Assembly: GCF_000518545.1 (NCBI RefSeq)
Contig: NZ_JADU01000026.1
Coordinates: forward strand, 1 to 49,180
Length of the DNA: 49,180 nt
Source of the DNA: Hallella seregens ATCC 51272
Lineage (GTDB): Bacteria; Bacteroidota; Bacteroidia; Bacteroidales; Bacteroidaceae
Reading direction: 5' to 3'
The first letter of the stretch is position 1. Every line of letters starts with the position of its first letter. The notes below the pieces were generated by a model. That model was not told the origin of the DNA. It made no database searches and worked only from the letters and a program-made list of their open reading frames with translations. The position numbers and the translations under genes are program-made. This document shows, piece after piece, positions 11,919 through 19,233 of the stretch.

Positions 11919-12193
11919 ACAACAAGGAATTTATCGCAGCGTTGGCCCAGCAAAGTGGCCACACCCAGGCCGACACACAGAAGATGGTGAACAGCCTGCT
12001 GGAGGAGATAGGAAGTCGGTTTGAGGCCGGCGACAGCCTGCAAGTGACGGGCTTCGGCACCTTTGAGGTGAAGAAACGACTGGAGCGCATCATTGTGAAT
12101 CCGGGCACGCAGCAGCGCATGCTGGTGCCGCCCAAGCTGGTACTGGGCTTCAAACCGGTGGCCTCGGTCAAGGACGAGTTGAGAAACAGCTAA
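11915..12193 (+). CDS. HU-family DNA-binding protein
   Basis: A 92-residue HU/IHF-type nucleoid protein that binds and bends DNA as a dimer. It has the helical dimerisation half (KEFIAALAQQSGHTQADTQKMV), the conserved GFGTFEVKKR turn, and a beta-arm with the NP motif (IVNPGTQQR). The arm differs from classical HU, which reads NPxTGE/K, so it belongs to a divergent Bacteroidales clade. It is coupled to rimO by a 4-base overlap and followed 14 bases later by a second, membrane-linked HU gene. It could heterodimerise with that protein's HU domain, which is inference only. Confidence 0.93.
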   Translation: MNNKEFIAALAQQSGHTQADTQKMVNSLLEEIGSRFEAGDSLQVTGFGTFEVKKRLERIIVNPGTQQRMLVPPKLVLGFKPVASVKDELRNS

Positions 12194-12207
12194 GCAAAGC
12201 ACGACAC

Positions 12208-13791
12208 ATGAGCAAGATAGGAAACAAGGAAATAGCCCGCATACTGGTGGCCAAGTACGGACTGGACAAGACGGCCGCCGAGCAATTCGTGGCCCGCATG
12301 TTCGAGGTCATCAACGAGGGGCTGCACGATGACAAGCAGGTGAAAGTGAAAGGGCTGGGCACGTTCAAGGTGACGAGCGTGGCCCCGCGCAAGAGTGTGG
12401 ACGTGAACTCTGGTGAGCCCATCGTCATTGAGGGGCGCGACAAGATCAGCTTTGTGGCCGATGCTGCACTGCGCGACCAGGTGAACCGTCCTTTCGCCCA
12501 GTTCGAGACCGTGGCACTGAACGATGGGGTGGACTTCGAGGAGATAGACCGGAGGTTCGAGGACAGCATGACCGAACAGCCCGAACAGGCCGAAGATGAG
12601 AATGTTGAGGAGCAACAGCCCGCGGAGCAGCTCGTGAAGACCGACGCACCGACCCAGACAAAGACCCTCGCTGCCGAGCAGACGGAGGAAGACGAGGGCG
12701 CGGAGGAAGAACCTGCACCCGAGGCCGGGGCTGAGACGCCGGCAGAGACGGCACCCCTCAGCCTGTCCACCGATATGCTGGCCATCCTGAACGGAGAGGA
12801 GCGTAGGGTGGCGAGCCCCCGGCCGGTGGTGGCGGTGGAGCAAGAAGAACGGGTTCGTCTCTCGCCCATGCAGTTGGCTTTCCTCAACGGGCAACGGGCG
12901 GAGCAGCCCCCCGTAAAGGAGCAGACGAAGGCCGAACCCGCTGCCGAGGCATCGCCGACACCCGTAGAAACTCCTGCGCCGGCGGCCGAAAACGAGGAAG
13001 AACGGGCGGAAATGGCCCGCATGAGAGAGGAGACTTGGGGGTTTCAAGCCCAGATGGAACAGCAGCATCGCAAAGTCGTCCGGCAGTTCAAGGCAGCGGC
13101 ATTCTTGCTGCTGGTGTGCGTGAGCGGCCTGGTTTACATGGGCTATCTGCTCATCGATCGCGAATACCGACTCAAGTATTTGGAGGATTCGATAGTCACA
13201 GTAAGCGAGCCCTCGGCCAGCCCCCAAAAGGATTCCGTCGCGGTTCAACCGGAGCAAGCCGTTGCCGCCACGCCGGAAACGGTCGAGAATAACGGTGAAA
13301 TCACGTCGCCAATACGGCCTGAACGCGAGGCGAAAACGGTGGAACCGCAACGCGAAGAACGGCAAACCGCACCCGTGGCAAAGCCCGAACCCAAGGCGAT
13401 GCCCGCGGCAAAGTCCGCCGAAGAGCCTAAGCCCAAGGAGATTACAAAGTCCAAAGCCCCAGAAATCAAGCCTAAAGCCCCGGAAATCAAGCCCAAAGCT
13501 CCAGAGGCCAAGCCTAAAGTCGCAGAAACCAAGCCCCAGACTGCACCCGCCGCACAGGCCGAGGCCCTGCCGGCAATCAAGGCAGACGCGAGGGTGCGCA
13601 CCGGGGCCTACGACATTGTGGGCATAGAGCGCACGGTGACCGTGCGTGCCGGCCAGACGCTGACCAGCATCAGCAAGTCCAGTCTCGGGCCCGGCATGGA
13701 GTGTTATGTCGAGGCGGTGAACGGCGGCAGGACGGAGTTCAAGGCCGGCGAAAGCATCAAGATACCCCGATTGAAACTGAAAAAGCGATAA
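12208..13791 (+). CDS. HU domain - transmembrane - LysM domain protein
   Basis: A 527-residue composite protein. Residues 1-95 form an HU-type DNA-binding domain (KVKGLGTFKVTSV, then a beta-arm region). Residues 110-270 are Glu/Ala/Pro-rich and probably disordered. One hydrophobic segment lies at about 297-317 (AAAFLLLVCVSGLVYMGYLL). A second Pro/Lys/Glu linker follows, with four 7-residue repeats of the type KAPEIKP at 416-443 (21-bp DNA repeats at 13453-13536). The C-terminus (474-527) resembles LysM (VTVRAGQTLTSISK, then KAGESIKIP), a peptidoglycan-binding fold. The layout places the HU domain in the cytoplasm and LysM outside, so the protein could tether DNA to the cell wall; that role is inferred. 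Last gene of the ftsY operon; its stop codon lies inside the terminator stem. Confidence 0.9.
   Translation: MSKIGNKEIARILVAKYGLDKTAAEQFVARMFEVINEGLHDDKQVKVKGLGTFKVTSVAPRKSVDVNSGEPIVIEGRDKISFVADAALRDQVNRPFAQFETVALNDGVDFEEIDRRFEDSMTEQPEQAEDENVEEQQPAEQLVKTDAPTQTKTLAAEQTEEDEGAEEEPAPEAGAETPAETAPLSLSTDMLAILNGEERRVASPRPVVAVEQEERVRLSPMQLAFLNGQRAEQPPVKEQTKAEPAAEASPTPVETPAPAAENEEERAEMARMREETWGFQAQMEQQHRKVVRQFKAAAFLLLVCVSGLVYMGYLLIDREYRLKYLEDSIVTVSEPSASPQKDSVAVQPEQAVAATPETVENNGEITSPIRPEREAKTVEPQREERQTAPVAKPEPKAMPAAKSAEEPKPKEITKSKAPEIKPKAPEIKPKAPEAKPKVAETKPQTAPAAQAEALPAIKADARVRTGAYDIVGIERTVTVRAGQTLTSISKSSLGPGMECYVEAVNGGRTEFKAGESIKIPRLKLKKR
13453..13536 (+). repeat. four 21-bp in-frame repeats
   Basis: Four units starting at 13453, 13474, 13495 and 13516, each encoding KAPEIKP or a variant (KAPEAKP, KVAETKP). 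They form the periplasmic linker of the HU-LysM protein and could vary in copy number between strains. Confidence 0.8.
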
Positions 13792-13815
13792 GGCCCACGG
13801 CCTTATCGCTTTTTT
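13781..13815. terminator. bidirectional terminator, 14-bp stem
   Basis: Bases 785-794 pair perfectly with 800-809 (13,xxx numbering), extended by AAAA/TTTT at 781-784 and 810-813, around a 5-base loop. It ends in TTTTTT on the plus strand and in a T-run on the minus strand, so it serves both the HU-LysM gene and prmA. The HU-LysM stop TAA (13789-13791) is inside the stem. Confidence 0.92.
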
Positions 13816-13835
13816 CATTGCTTGTTACTGACCAT

Positions 13836-14696
13836 TTATTTGGCCAGCCGCAGACAGCACCAGCGGTCCTCGGTTTGCCGGCCTTGCTCGCGGAAGCCCG
13901 ATTTTTCGGCTTCGGCTAGCAGCAACGGCGCATCCTCTTCGTAGAATCCACTGATGATAAGCGTGCCGTCGGCCGTCAGCATTTCGGCAAAGGCCGGCAT
14001 GTCGTGCAGCAGAATGTTGCGGTTGATGTTAGCCATCACCAGCTCGAACAGGCCCGATACGTGGGACAACACCTGGGCATCGCCGTGCAGGACGGTGAGG
14101 TTTTCCACATGGTTCTCCTGCGCATTGTGCTTGGCGTTCTCCACGCTCCACTCGTCAATGTCGTAGGCCACGACCTCGCGGGCGCCCAGTTTGGCCGCCA
14201 CGAGCCCAAGCACTCCCGTTCCGCATCCGCAATCCAGCACACGCTTGCCTTGCAACGGCGAGTCCAGCAGCGAGGCAATCATGAGTCGCGTGGTCTGGTG
14301 GGTGCCGGTGCCAAAGGCTTGTCGGGCGCGGATGGAGACACCGACGGCCTGGGCGGGTATCGCGGGGGCCGGCTGGCGGGCATCGTAAATGAGCACCCGG
14401 CCGCCGATGTCGATGGGGGAAAAGCCCTCCTGTTCCCACTGCTCGTTCCAGTCCTTGTCCTCGGTGGGGTGGAGGGTATAGCTCACGGTGGCGGCGTCCA
14501 AGAGCAGTTCGGCCAGATTGCGGTCGAGCATTTCGCGGTCAAAGAGCTGTTCCTGAACATATCCCTTGAGGCCGTCGGGGGTCTCTTCAAACGATTCAAA
14601 GCCGGCTTCGCCGGCTGCATCGGCCACCAAGTCGCGGGCCACCTGCAAAAGCTCCGGGTAACAGGCTATTTTAAATTCTGCTACAATGTATTTCAT
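13836..14696 (-). CDS. prmA: ribosomal protein L11 methyltransferase
   Basis: A SAM-dependent enzyme that methylates ribosomal protein L11. It has 286 residues, the usual size. Motifs: the substrate-side FGTGTHQTTRLM, AdoMet motif I DCGCGTGVLGLVAAKLG (about 155-171), the acidic ribose-binding YDIDEWSVENAK, and motif IV ANINRNIL in place of the commoner NPPY/NILA forms. The predicted leader is only about a dozen bases, because a TAATTTTG box lies at 14717-14724. It shares its upstream region with the divergent gene at 14882. Confidence 0.95.
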   Translation of the reverse strand: MKYIVAEFKIACYPELLQVARDLVADAAGEAGFESFEETPDGLKGYVQEQLFDREMLDRNLAELLLDAATVSYTLHPTEDKDWNEQWEQEGFSPIDIGGRVLIYDARQPAPAIPAQAVGVSIRARQAFGTGTHQTTRLMIASLLDSPLQGKRVLDCGCGTGVLGLVAAKLGAREVVAYDIDEWSVENAKHNAQENHVENLTVLHGDAQVLSHVSGLFELVMANINRNILLHDMPAFAEMLTADGTLIISGFYEEDAPLLLAEAEKSGFREQGRQTEDRWCCLRLAK

Positions 14697-14716
14697 GACA
14701 TGTATTTATGATGCTG

Positions 14717-14724
14717 CAAAATTA
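14717..14724 (-). promoter_or_regulatory. prmA promoter -7 box TAATTTTG
   Basis: Perfect TAnnTTTG on the minus strand, 21 bases from the prmA ATG. It lies in one arm of a near-mirror region whose other arm carries the divergent promoter at 14767-14774. Confidence 0.65.
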
Positions 14725-14734
14725 CTTAAAATAG

Positions 14735-14765
14735 GGAAAAACCTACCATTATTTAGGGTTTTTCC
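14735..14765. repeat. inverted repeat in divergent promoter region
   Basis: GGAAAAACC at 14735-14743 pairs with GGTTTTTCC at 14757-14765 (9 of 9) around 13 bases. TGCAAAA at 14715-14721 also mirrors TTTTGCA at 14770-14776. The symmetry sits exactly between two opposed -7 boxes and could be an operator for both genes, or just reflect the two promoters. Confidence 0.6.
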
Positions 14766-14766
14766 G

Positions 14767-14774
14767 TACTTTTG
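14767..14774 (+). promoter_or_regulatory. promoter -7 box TACTTTTG for the 14882 gene
   Basis: Perfect TAnnTTTG about 107 bases before the ATG at 14882, predicting a leader near 100 bases with an AAAAGGAG-like stretch at 14857-14864 and a purine-rich run next to the start. Confidence 0.6.
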
Positions 14775-14881
14775 CAGGTAGTTATGCTCTATTTTTGTAT
14801 CGTCAACAAGAGCGTTTGGTTCTTTCTTGAAAGGCCGATGCCGGTTGCAAATGAAAAGGAGAACGATTAAAATAGAAGAAG

Positions 14882-15850
14882 ATGAAAAAGTTGTTATTTC
14901 TTTTAGCTGTTGCGGGGGCCATGCCCTTGCAGATGCAGGCTCAGGACGACGACCTTTATTTTACCCCGGATAAGGCCGCGAAGGCCGTCAGGAGCCATAT
15001 TGCCGACGATGCCCCCGCTTACTATCGGGGCAGCCGTCGCAGTATAGACGAGTACAACCGTGCCGGCCGATTCCGCAGTTATTATCAGAAGATAGGCTCC
15101 GACTCGCTGGGGAACGACATCATTACGTTCCAGGCAGGACGGGGCGTCTATCCCGATTCTTCGTACATCGACACGGCCTACGTGTATCCGGGCAGCGCCC
15201 GTTTCGACGATGACGAGGACTATGCCTACACCCGACGGATGAGCTTCTGGGACGATTACTACGGCCCCTGGTATGCCGGATTCGGCTATGGACCGTGGCG
15301 TTACGGCTGGTACGGCGGCTGGTACTCCCCGTGGCGCTATGGCTACGCGGGCTGGTATGACCCTTGGTATTATGGCTGGTACAATCCTTGGTACTACGGC
15401 TACGCCGGTTGGTACGGCCCCTATTACGGCGGTTGGTACGGCTGGGGCTACTGGGGATGGCCTCGCGGCGGCTATGCGGTGGTGCCCGGAGGCAACCCGC
15501 GTGGGTTCACGGGCAACCGCAACTGGACCTTTGGCGGCCGCAATGCAGGTGCCGGCTCCGGCCGTTTCGGCCGCTCGGCGGGCATCAACGGCAACGGCCC
15601 CACCAGCAGCTATACCTCGCGTAGCAGCCGCAACCGCTCCTTTGGTGGCCGGACGCCAAGCCGGCAGATGCCCACTTACAACGATCAGGGCAGCTTTGGC
15701 CGCAGCACGCGCTCCATGTCGTCTCCCAGTTTCGGCGGCGGCAACATGGGCGGAGGGAGCTTCGGTGGCGCCCGTTCGTCGGGCGGCGGCTTCGGCGGTG
15801 GCCATTCCTCTGGCGGTGGCGGCGGTCATTTCGGTGGCGGCCGGCGTTAA
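14882..15850 (+). CDS. exported Trp/Tyr/Gly-rich protein
   Basis: I do not recognise a named family. The 322-residue protein starts with a signal peptide (MKKLLFLLAVAGAMPLQMQAQ). A charged N-terminal region follows (about 22-120). Then comes an extreme aromatic/glycine tract (about 122-200) built from variants of GWYxPWYYG, with around 20 Trp and many Tyr. The C-terminal tail (about 205-322) is rich in Gly, Ser, Arg and Asn and ends in GGGHFGGGRR. Such low-complexity composition suggests a surface or periplasmic structural or adhesive role, but there is no catalytic motif. The outer-membrane OmpP1-type gene starts 37 bases downstream and is probably co-transcribed. Confidence 0.85.
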   Translation: MKKLLFLLAVAGAMPLQMQAQDDDLYFTPDKAAKAVRSHIADDAPAYYRGSRRSIDEYNRAGRFRSYYQKIGSDSLGNDIITFQAGRGVYPDSSYIDTAYVYPGSARFDDDEDYAYTRRMSFWDDYYGPWYAGFGYGPWRYGWYGGWYSPWRYGYAGWYDPWYYGWYNPWYYGYAGWYGPYYGGWYGWGYWGWPRGGYAVVPGGNPRGFTGNRNWTFGGRNAGAGSGRFGRSAGINGNGPTSSYTSRSSRNRSFGGRTPSRQMPTYNDQGSFGRSTRSMSSPSFGGGNMGGGSFGGARSSGGGFGGGHSSGGGGGHFGGGRR

Positions 15851-15887
15851 TCCAATACAAAATGTCATGTTAAAATAAAACGAACGT

Positions 15888-17444
15888 ATGAAAACTCAAT
15901 ATGTTTTGATGGCAGCACTGGCACTCATGGCAGTGCCCATGGCTGCCCAGGAGACTTATCAGGATACCAAACTGGTGGATAACGACCTGAATGGTACGGC
16001 CCGTTATGTGGGCATGGGAGGGGCCATGGAGGCACTGGGGGCCGACATTTCGACCATCAGCACCAACCCGGCGGGCGTCGGTCTGTTCCGTTCCAGCCAG
16101 GTTAGCCTGTCCGGAGGCTTGGTGACCCAGCAGGGAGAGAAGACCTCGAACGTCTCTTACGGCAACATTAACATCGGTATCAAAGGCAACAAGACGAACG
16201 CCAGTTTCGACCAGATAGGGTTGGTCTATTCCATGCGCTCGGGCGAAAGAGGCTACCTGAACTTTGCTTTCAACTATCACAAGAGCCGCAACTTCGACCA
16301 GATTCTCACGGCCGGAAGCAGCTTGAGCAATGCCTCGCAGAACAAACTGTCGGCCGTGAAATATCCTTATGCCAACAAACTCAACTGGAACGGCGTGGAT
16401 GCCAACTACGCCGAGCTGATGACACCCATCCTCGATGCCAACGGAAAGCAGACGGGCATGGACTATCTGAATGGCACGGCCTACGCATTCGGCCAGTATC
16501 AAAAGGGATATATCGGCGAGTACAGCTTCAACCTGAGCGGCAATATCAAGGACAGGGTGTTCCTTGGAGTGACCTTTGGACTGCACGATGTGAACTATCG
16601 CAGCAACAGTTACTATACGGAGAACCTGGAGAAAGGCGCAACTTCGGAGTCGTGGGAGGACTTGCGCATCGACGGCAGCGGCTTTGACGTGAAGGCGGGA
16701 GTTATTTTCCGCCCGATTGATGGCTCGCCATTCCGCATCGGCGCCTATGTAAACACACCGACGTGGTACGACCTAAGCCTCGACGGCGCCAATGACATCA
16801 CCATGACTGATGCCGCCGGACACGTCGATAAAGGGAAGCATGCCAACTACGACTTCAAGGTGTTCACACCATGGAAGTTCGGCGCCAGTCTGGGCCACAC
16901 CATCGGTAAGGATCTGGCTCTGGGCCTTACTTATGAGTATGCCGACTATGGAAGCATAGACAATCGCATCAACGACGGGGGCTATTATGACTATTGGGAT
17001 GGCAGCTACTACGAGAATACGTACAGCGACAACGGCATGAACGACCACACGTCGGCCACGCTCAAGGGCGTGAGCACCATCAAGGCGGGACTCGAGTACA
17101 AGCCCGTCGACAACTTTGCCATCCGTCTGGGCTACAACTATCTGAGCCCGATGTTCAACAAGGACGGCTATCGCGACGGCAGTATCTCGTCTCCCGGCTC
17201 GGCCTATGCCACCTCTACCGACTATACCAACTGGAAAAGCACCAATCGGATAACCTGCGGTTTCGGCTACAGCGTGAAGAAATTCTTCGTGGATTTGGCT
17301 TATCAGTACACGCAGACCAATGGCGATTTCTATCCTTTCATGAGCTATTATGCCAACAATGCGGCCGATAGCAATATCGCAAGTGCCGTAAAGGTGAGCA
17401 ACAAGCGCCATCAACTTCTGCTCACGATGGGTTACAAGTTCTAA
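15888..17444 (+). CDS. OmpP1/FadL family outer-membrane transport protein
   Basis: A 518-residue outer-membrane beta-barrel with signal peptide MKTQYVLMAALALMAVPMAAQ. The N-terminal signature DLNGTARYVGMGGAMEALGADISTI...NPAG is the FadL/TodX/OmpP1 hatch region. The remainder alternates polar and aromatic residues as in barrel strands and ends in ...HQLLLTMGYKF, with a terminal aromatic as barrel-assembly signal. These porins pass hydrophobic compounds such as fatty acids; the substrate here is unknown. It shares a transcript with the aromatic-rich gene upstream and is closed by a 22-bp-stem terminator. Confidence 0.92.
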   Translation: MKTQYVLMAALALMAVPMAAQETYQDTKLVDNDLNGTARYVGMGGAMEALGADISTISTNPAGVGLFRSSQVSLSGGLVTQQGEKTSNVSYGNINIGIKGNKTNASFDQIGLVYSMRSGERGYLNFAFNYHKSRNFDQILTAGSSLSNASQNKLSAVKYPYANKLNWNGVDANYAELMTPILDANGKQTGMDYLNGTAYAFGQYQKGYIGEYSFNLSGNIKDRVFLGVTFGLHDVNYRSNSYYTENLEKGATSESWEDLRIDGSGFDVKAGVIFRPIDGSPFRIGAYVNTPTWYDLSLDGANDITMTDAAGHVDKGKHANYDFKVFTPWKFGASLGHTIGKDLALGLTYEYADYGSIDNRINDGGYYDYWDGSYYENTYSDNGMNDHTSATLKGVSTIKAGLEYKPVDNFAIRLGYNYLSPMFNKDGYRDGSISSPGSAYATSTDYTNWKSTNRITCGFGYSVKKFFVDLAYQYTQTNGDFYPFMSYYANNAADSNIASAVKVSNKRHQLLLTMGYKF

Positions 17445-17466
17445 AGGAATCATTGCTACGCGGCAT

Positions 17467-17514
17467 AAACAAGAAAAGGACGCGCCCCAGTCGGGGCGCG
17501 TCCTTTTCTTGTTT
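17467..17514. terminator. bidirectional terminator, 22-bp perfect stem
   Basis: Bases 17467-17488 are perfectly complementary to 17493-17514 around an AGTC loop. The stem has a GC-rich top and an A-rich/T-rich base, so it works as an intrinsic terminator both ways, between the convergent OmpP1-type gene and the TPR gene. Confidence 0.93.
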
Positions 17515-17546
17515 GGGCTTCCTCTTGCAGAGGCTACGCCTATACC

Positions 17547-19223
17547 TTATTTATTATACTTGCTGATGAGACCGTCTGCACGGGAATCTCCCAGTTCCTT
17601 GGCTTTCTGAAGGGAGAGCAGTCCGGCCTCCTTCTGCTTGCTCTCACACTGTGCAATGCCCATAATGATATAGAGGTCGGGGTAGTCTTGGGTAATCTGC
17701 AGCCCCAGATTACAGGTCTTGATGGCATCGGCGGGCTGGTTGATGCGCAGCTGCAGACTGGCCATCTCGGCATAATAGGTGGGTTCCGTGCGGTTCAGCA
17801 CAATGGCGTGGGCTATGTCGTTCAGGGCGATCTGGTACTGGTGAAGCTTCATTTCGCACCGATACTTCGTGTAATAGAAGTCGTGCGTGCCGCGATAATT
17901 GATGAGTGAATCGTAGGCAAGATAGTCCACAAAGGCCTTGCGGTATTCGCCCGTAGCCTCGTAGGCGCGGGCACGGGCCAGCACATACGGAGCCGATGCC
18001 GGCCCTTTCTGCACGTTGACCGCCGAATCCAGCAGAGCCATGGTCTCTGCCAAGGGTGCCTTGAGCTGTATCTTGCACTGGGCGGCCTCATAAAACACTT
18101 CGCCATAGTTCCCCAATGCGGTCTTCTGCAACTCCATGAACTGCTCGTAAGCCTCCTGATATTTCTCTTGGGAAAAGAGGATTTGAGCCTGCAAATGCTT
18201 GTAGACGGGCAGGGGGTTCAGGCTGTACGCCTGTTGGGCCAGCTCCAGGGCCTTGGCCAGCGACCACTTGGTGTAGGTGGAATCAATGCCCGTGAGCAAG
18301 GCATGGTACACTGCCTTGGCATAGTCCATGTAGGCTTGGTCTTTCTTCTCCGCCCGTTTCACCTCCAGGCCATAGGTGGCATCGGCCAGGTCGAGTTTGC
18401 CCTGGCGCAGGTATTGGTTAGCGCGGGTGTTGTAGCCTTCGGTCGAAGTGGGAAACTTCTGAATGAACTCGTCGATGTAAGCCGCAACCTTGGCGCTGTC
18501 AGTCTGCTGTGCAGCAATCATGAGGGTGAGTGTGGCTTGTTGCTCATCGTCGGGCAAGGCGGTGCGTATGCCCGTTGCCCGCATGGTGCGGTCGTTGAGC
18601 GTCAGGCCGTTTATCTCGAAAGTGGTGGTGAGACGAGCGTCTGAAGAGAAAGCCTGTCCGCCGTTTTCAGGCCGCTGCATGATGCCTAATAACCGACCTG
18701 CATCGTCGACAATGGGGCACCCCAAGGCGGTGGAGCTGATGTCTACATCGTTGAAAACATAGTAGTTGTTACTGGTCATGAACTTCTCAATGCGCTGTGG
18801 AGTCAGTCTCGTGACGGTCGGTTTCTTAGGACTGTAATCCACCAAATAGACCGATGCCGGGGCCTCGTCGCTGGTGGTTATAGGCAGACTCTTGAGTGCC
18901 TTGCCCTGCACACGGAAGCGGCACACGTCGTACAGCTCGGACACGCCCAGCATGGCTTCCACCTCGTGTTGCCTGCCTTGCATGTCGATTACCACGGCCC
19001 TTTGCGCGCCATCAAAGGGATGCCACATGGCGATGGCCTCGTTGTCTTTCCCCGTAAACACGCCATGGGTGGAGCTGTGAATGGTGCCGTCGGCATTGAA
19101 AGTGGTCAATGTGAAGACGCTTTGAGCGGCTTGTTTCACTGCGGCCGGCTGGCTCCATGCACCGGAAGGAGCCAAGCAAACGGTTGCAATCAACAAGGAA
19201 TATATCTTGAATCTTTTCATCAT
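17547..19223 (-). CDS. TPR protein with degenerate trypsin-like domain
   Basis: A 558-residue exported protein (signal peptide MMKRFKIYSLLIATVCLAPSGAWS). Residues of about 35-200 resemble a chymotrypsin/HtrA fold: THGVFTG, then EAIAMWHPF with a His at the catalytic place, then YDVCRF with an Asp. At the nucleophile site the sequence is TALGCPIVDDAGRLLG. Aligned to GNSGSP, the serine is replaced by Leu and a Cys occupies the residue two further on, so the domain is probably inactive. The rest (about 240-558) is a series of TPR helices, which bind other proteins. ATG at 19220 is an alternative start. The gene follows recN by 10 bases and is probably the last gene of the dnaN operon. Its function is unknown. 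Confidence 0.85.
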   Translation of the reverse strand: MMKRFKIYSLLIATVCLAPSGAWSQPAAVKQAAQSVFTLTTFNADGTIHSSTHGVFTGKDNEAIAMWHPFDGAQRAVVIDMQGRQHEVEAMLGVSELYDVCRFRVQGKALKSLPITTSDEAPASVYLVDYSPKKPTVTRLTPQRIEKFMTSNNYYVFNDVDISSTALGCPIVDDAGRLLGIMQRPENGGQAFSSDARLTTTFEINGLTLNDRTMRATGIRTALPDDEQQATLTLMIAAQQTDSAKVAAYIDEFIQKFPTSTEGYNTRANQYLRQGKLDLADATYGLEVKRAEKKDQAYMDYAKAVYHALLTGIDSTYTKWSLAKALELAQQAYSLNPLPVYKHLQAQILFSQEKYQEAYEQFMELQKTALGNYGEVFYEAAQCKIQLKAPLAETMALLDSAVNVQKGPASAPYVLARARAYEATGEYRKAFVDYLAYDSLINYRGTHDFYYTKYRCEMKLHQYQIALNDIAHAIVLNRTEPTYYAEMASLQLRINQPADAIKTCNLGLQITQDYPDLYIIMGIAQCESKQKEAGLLSLQKAKELGDSRADGLISKYNK

Positions 19224-19233
19224 ATTGGAATCT

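Noticed and set aside
14903..15868. 321-codon minus-strand Ala/Val-rich frame opposite the aromatic-rich gene
   Set aside because: It arises from the reverse complement of Gly/Tyr/Trp codons. The plus strand has a signal peptide and an upstream promoter; the minus strand has neither.
17547..19223. Active cysteine protease of chymotrypsin fold
   Set aside because: Aligned without gaps, the Cys falls two residues after the nucleophile position, which is Leu. I kept it only as a degenerate domain.
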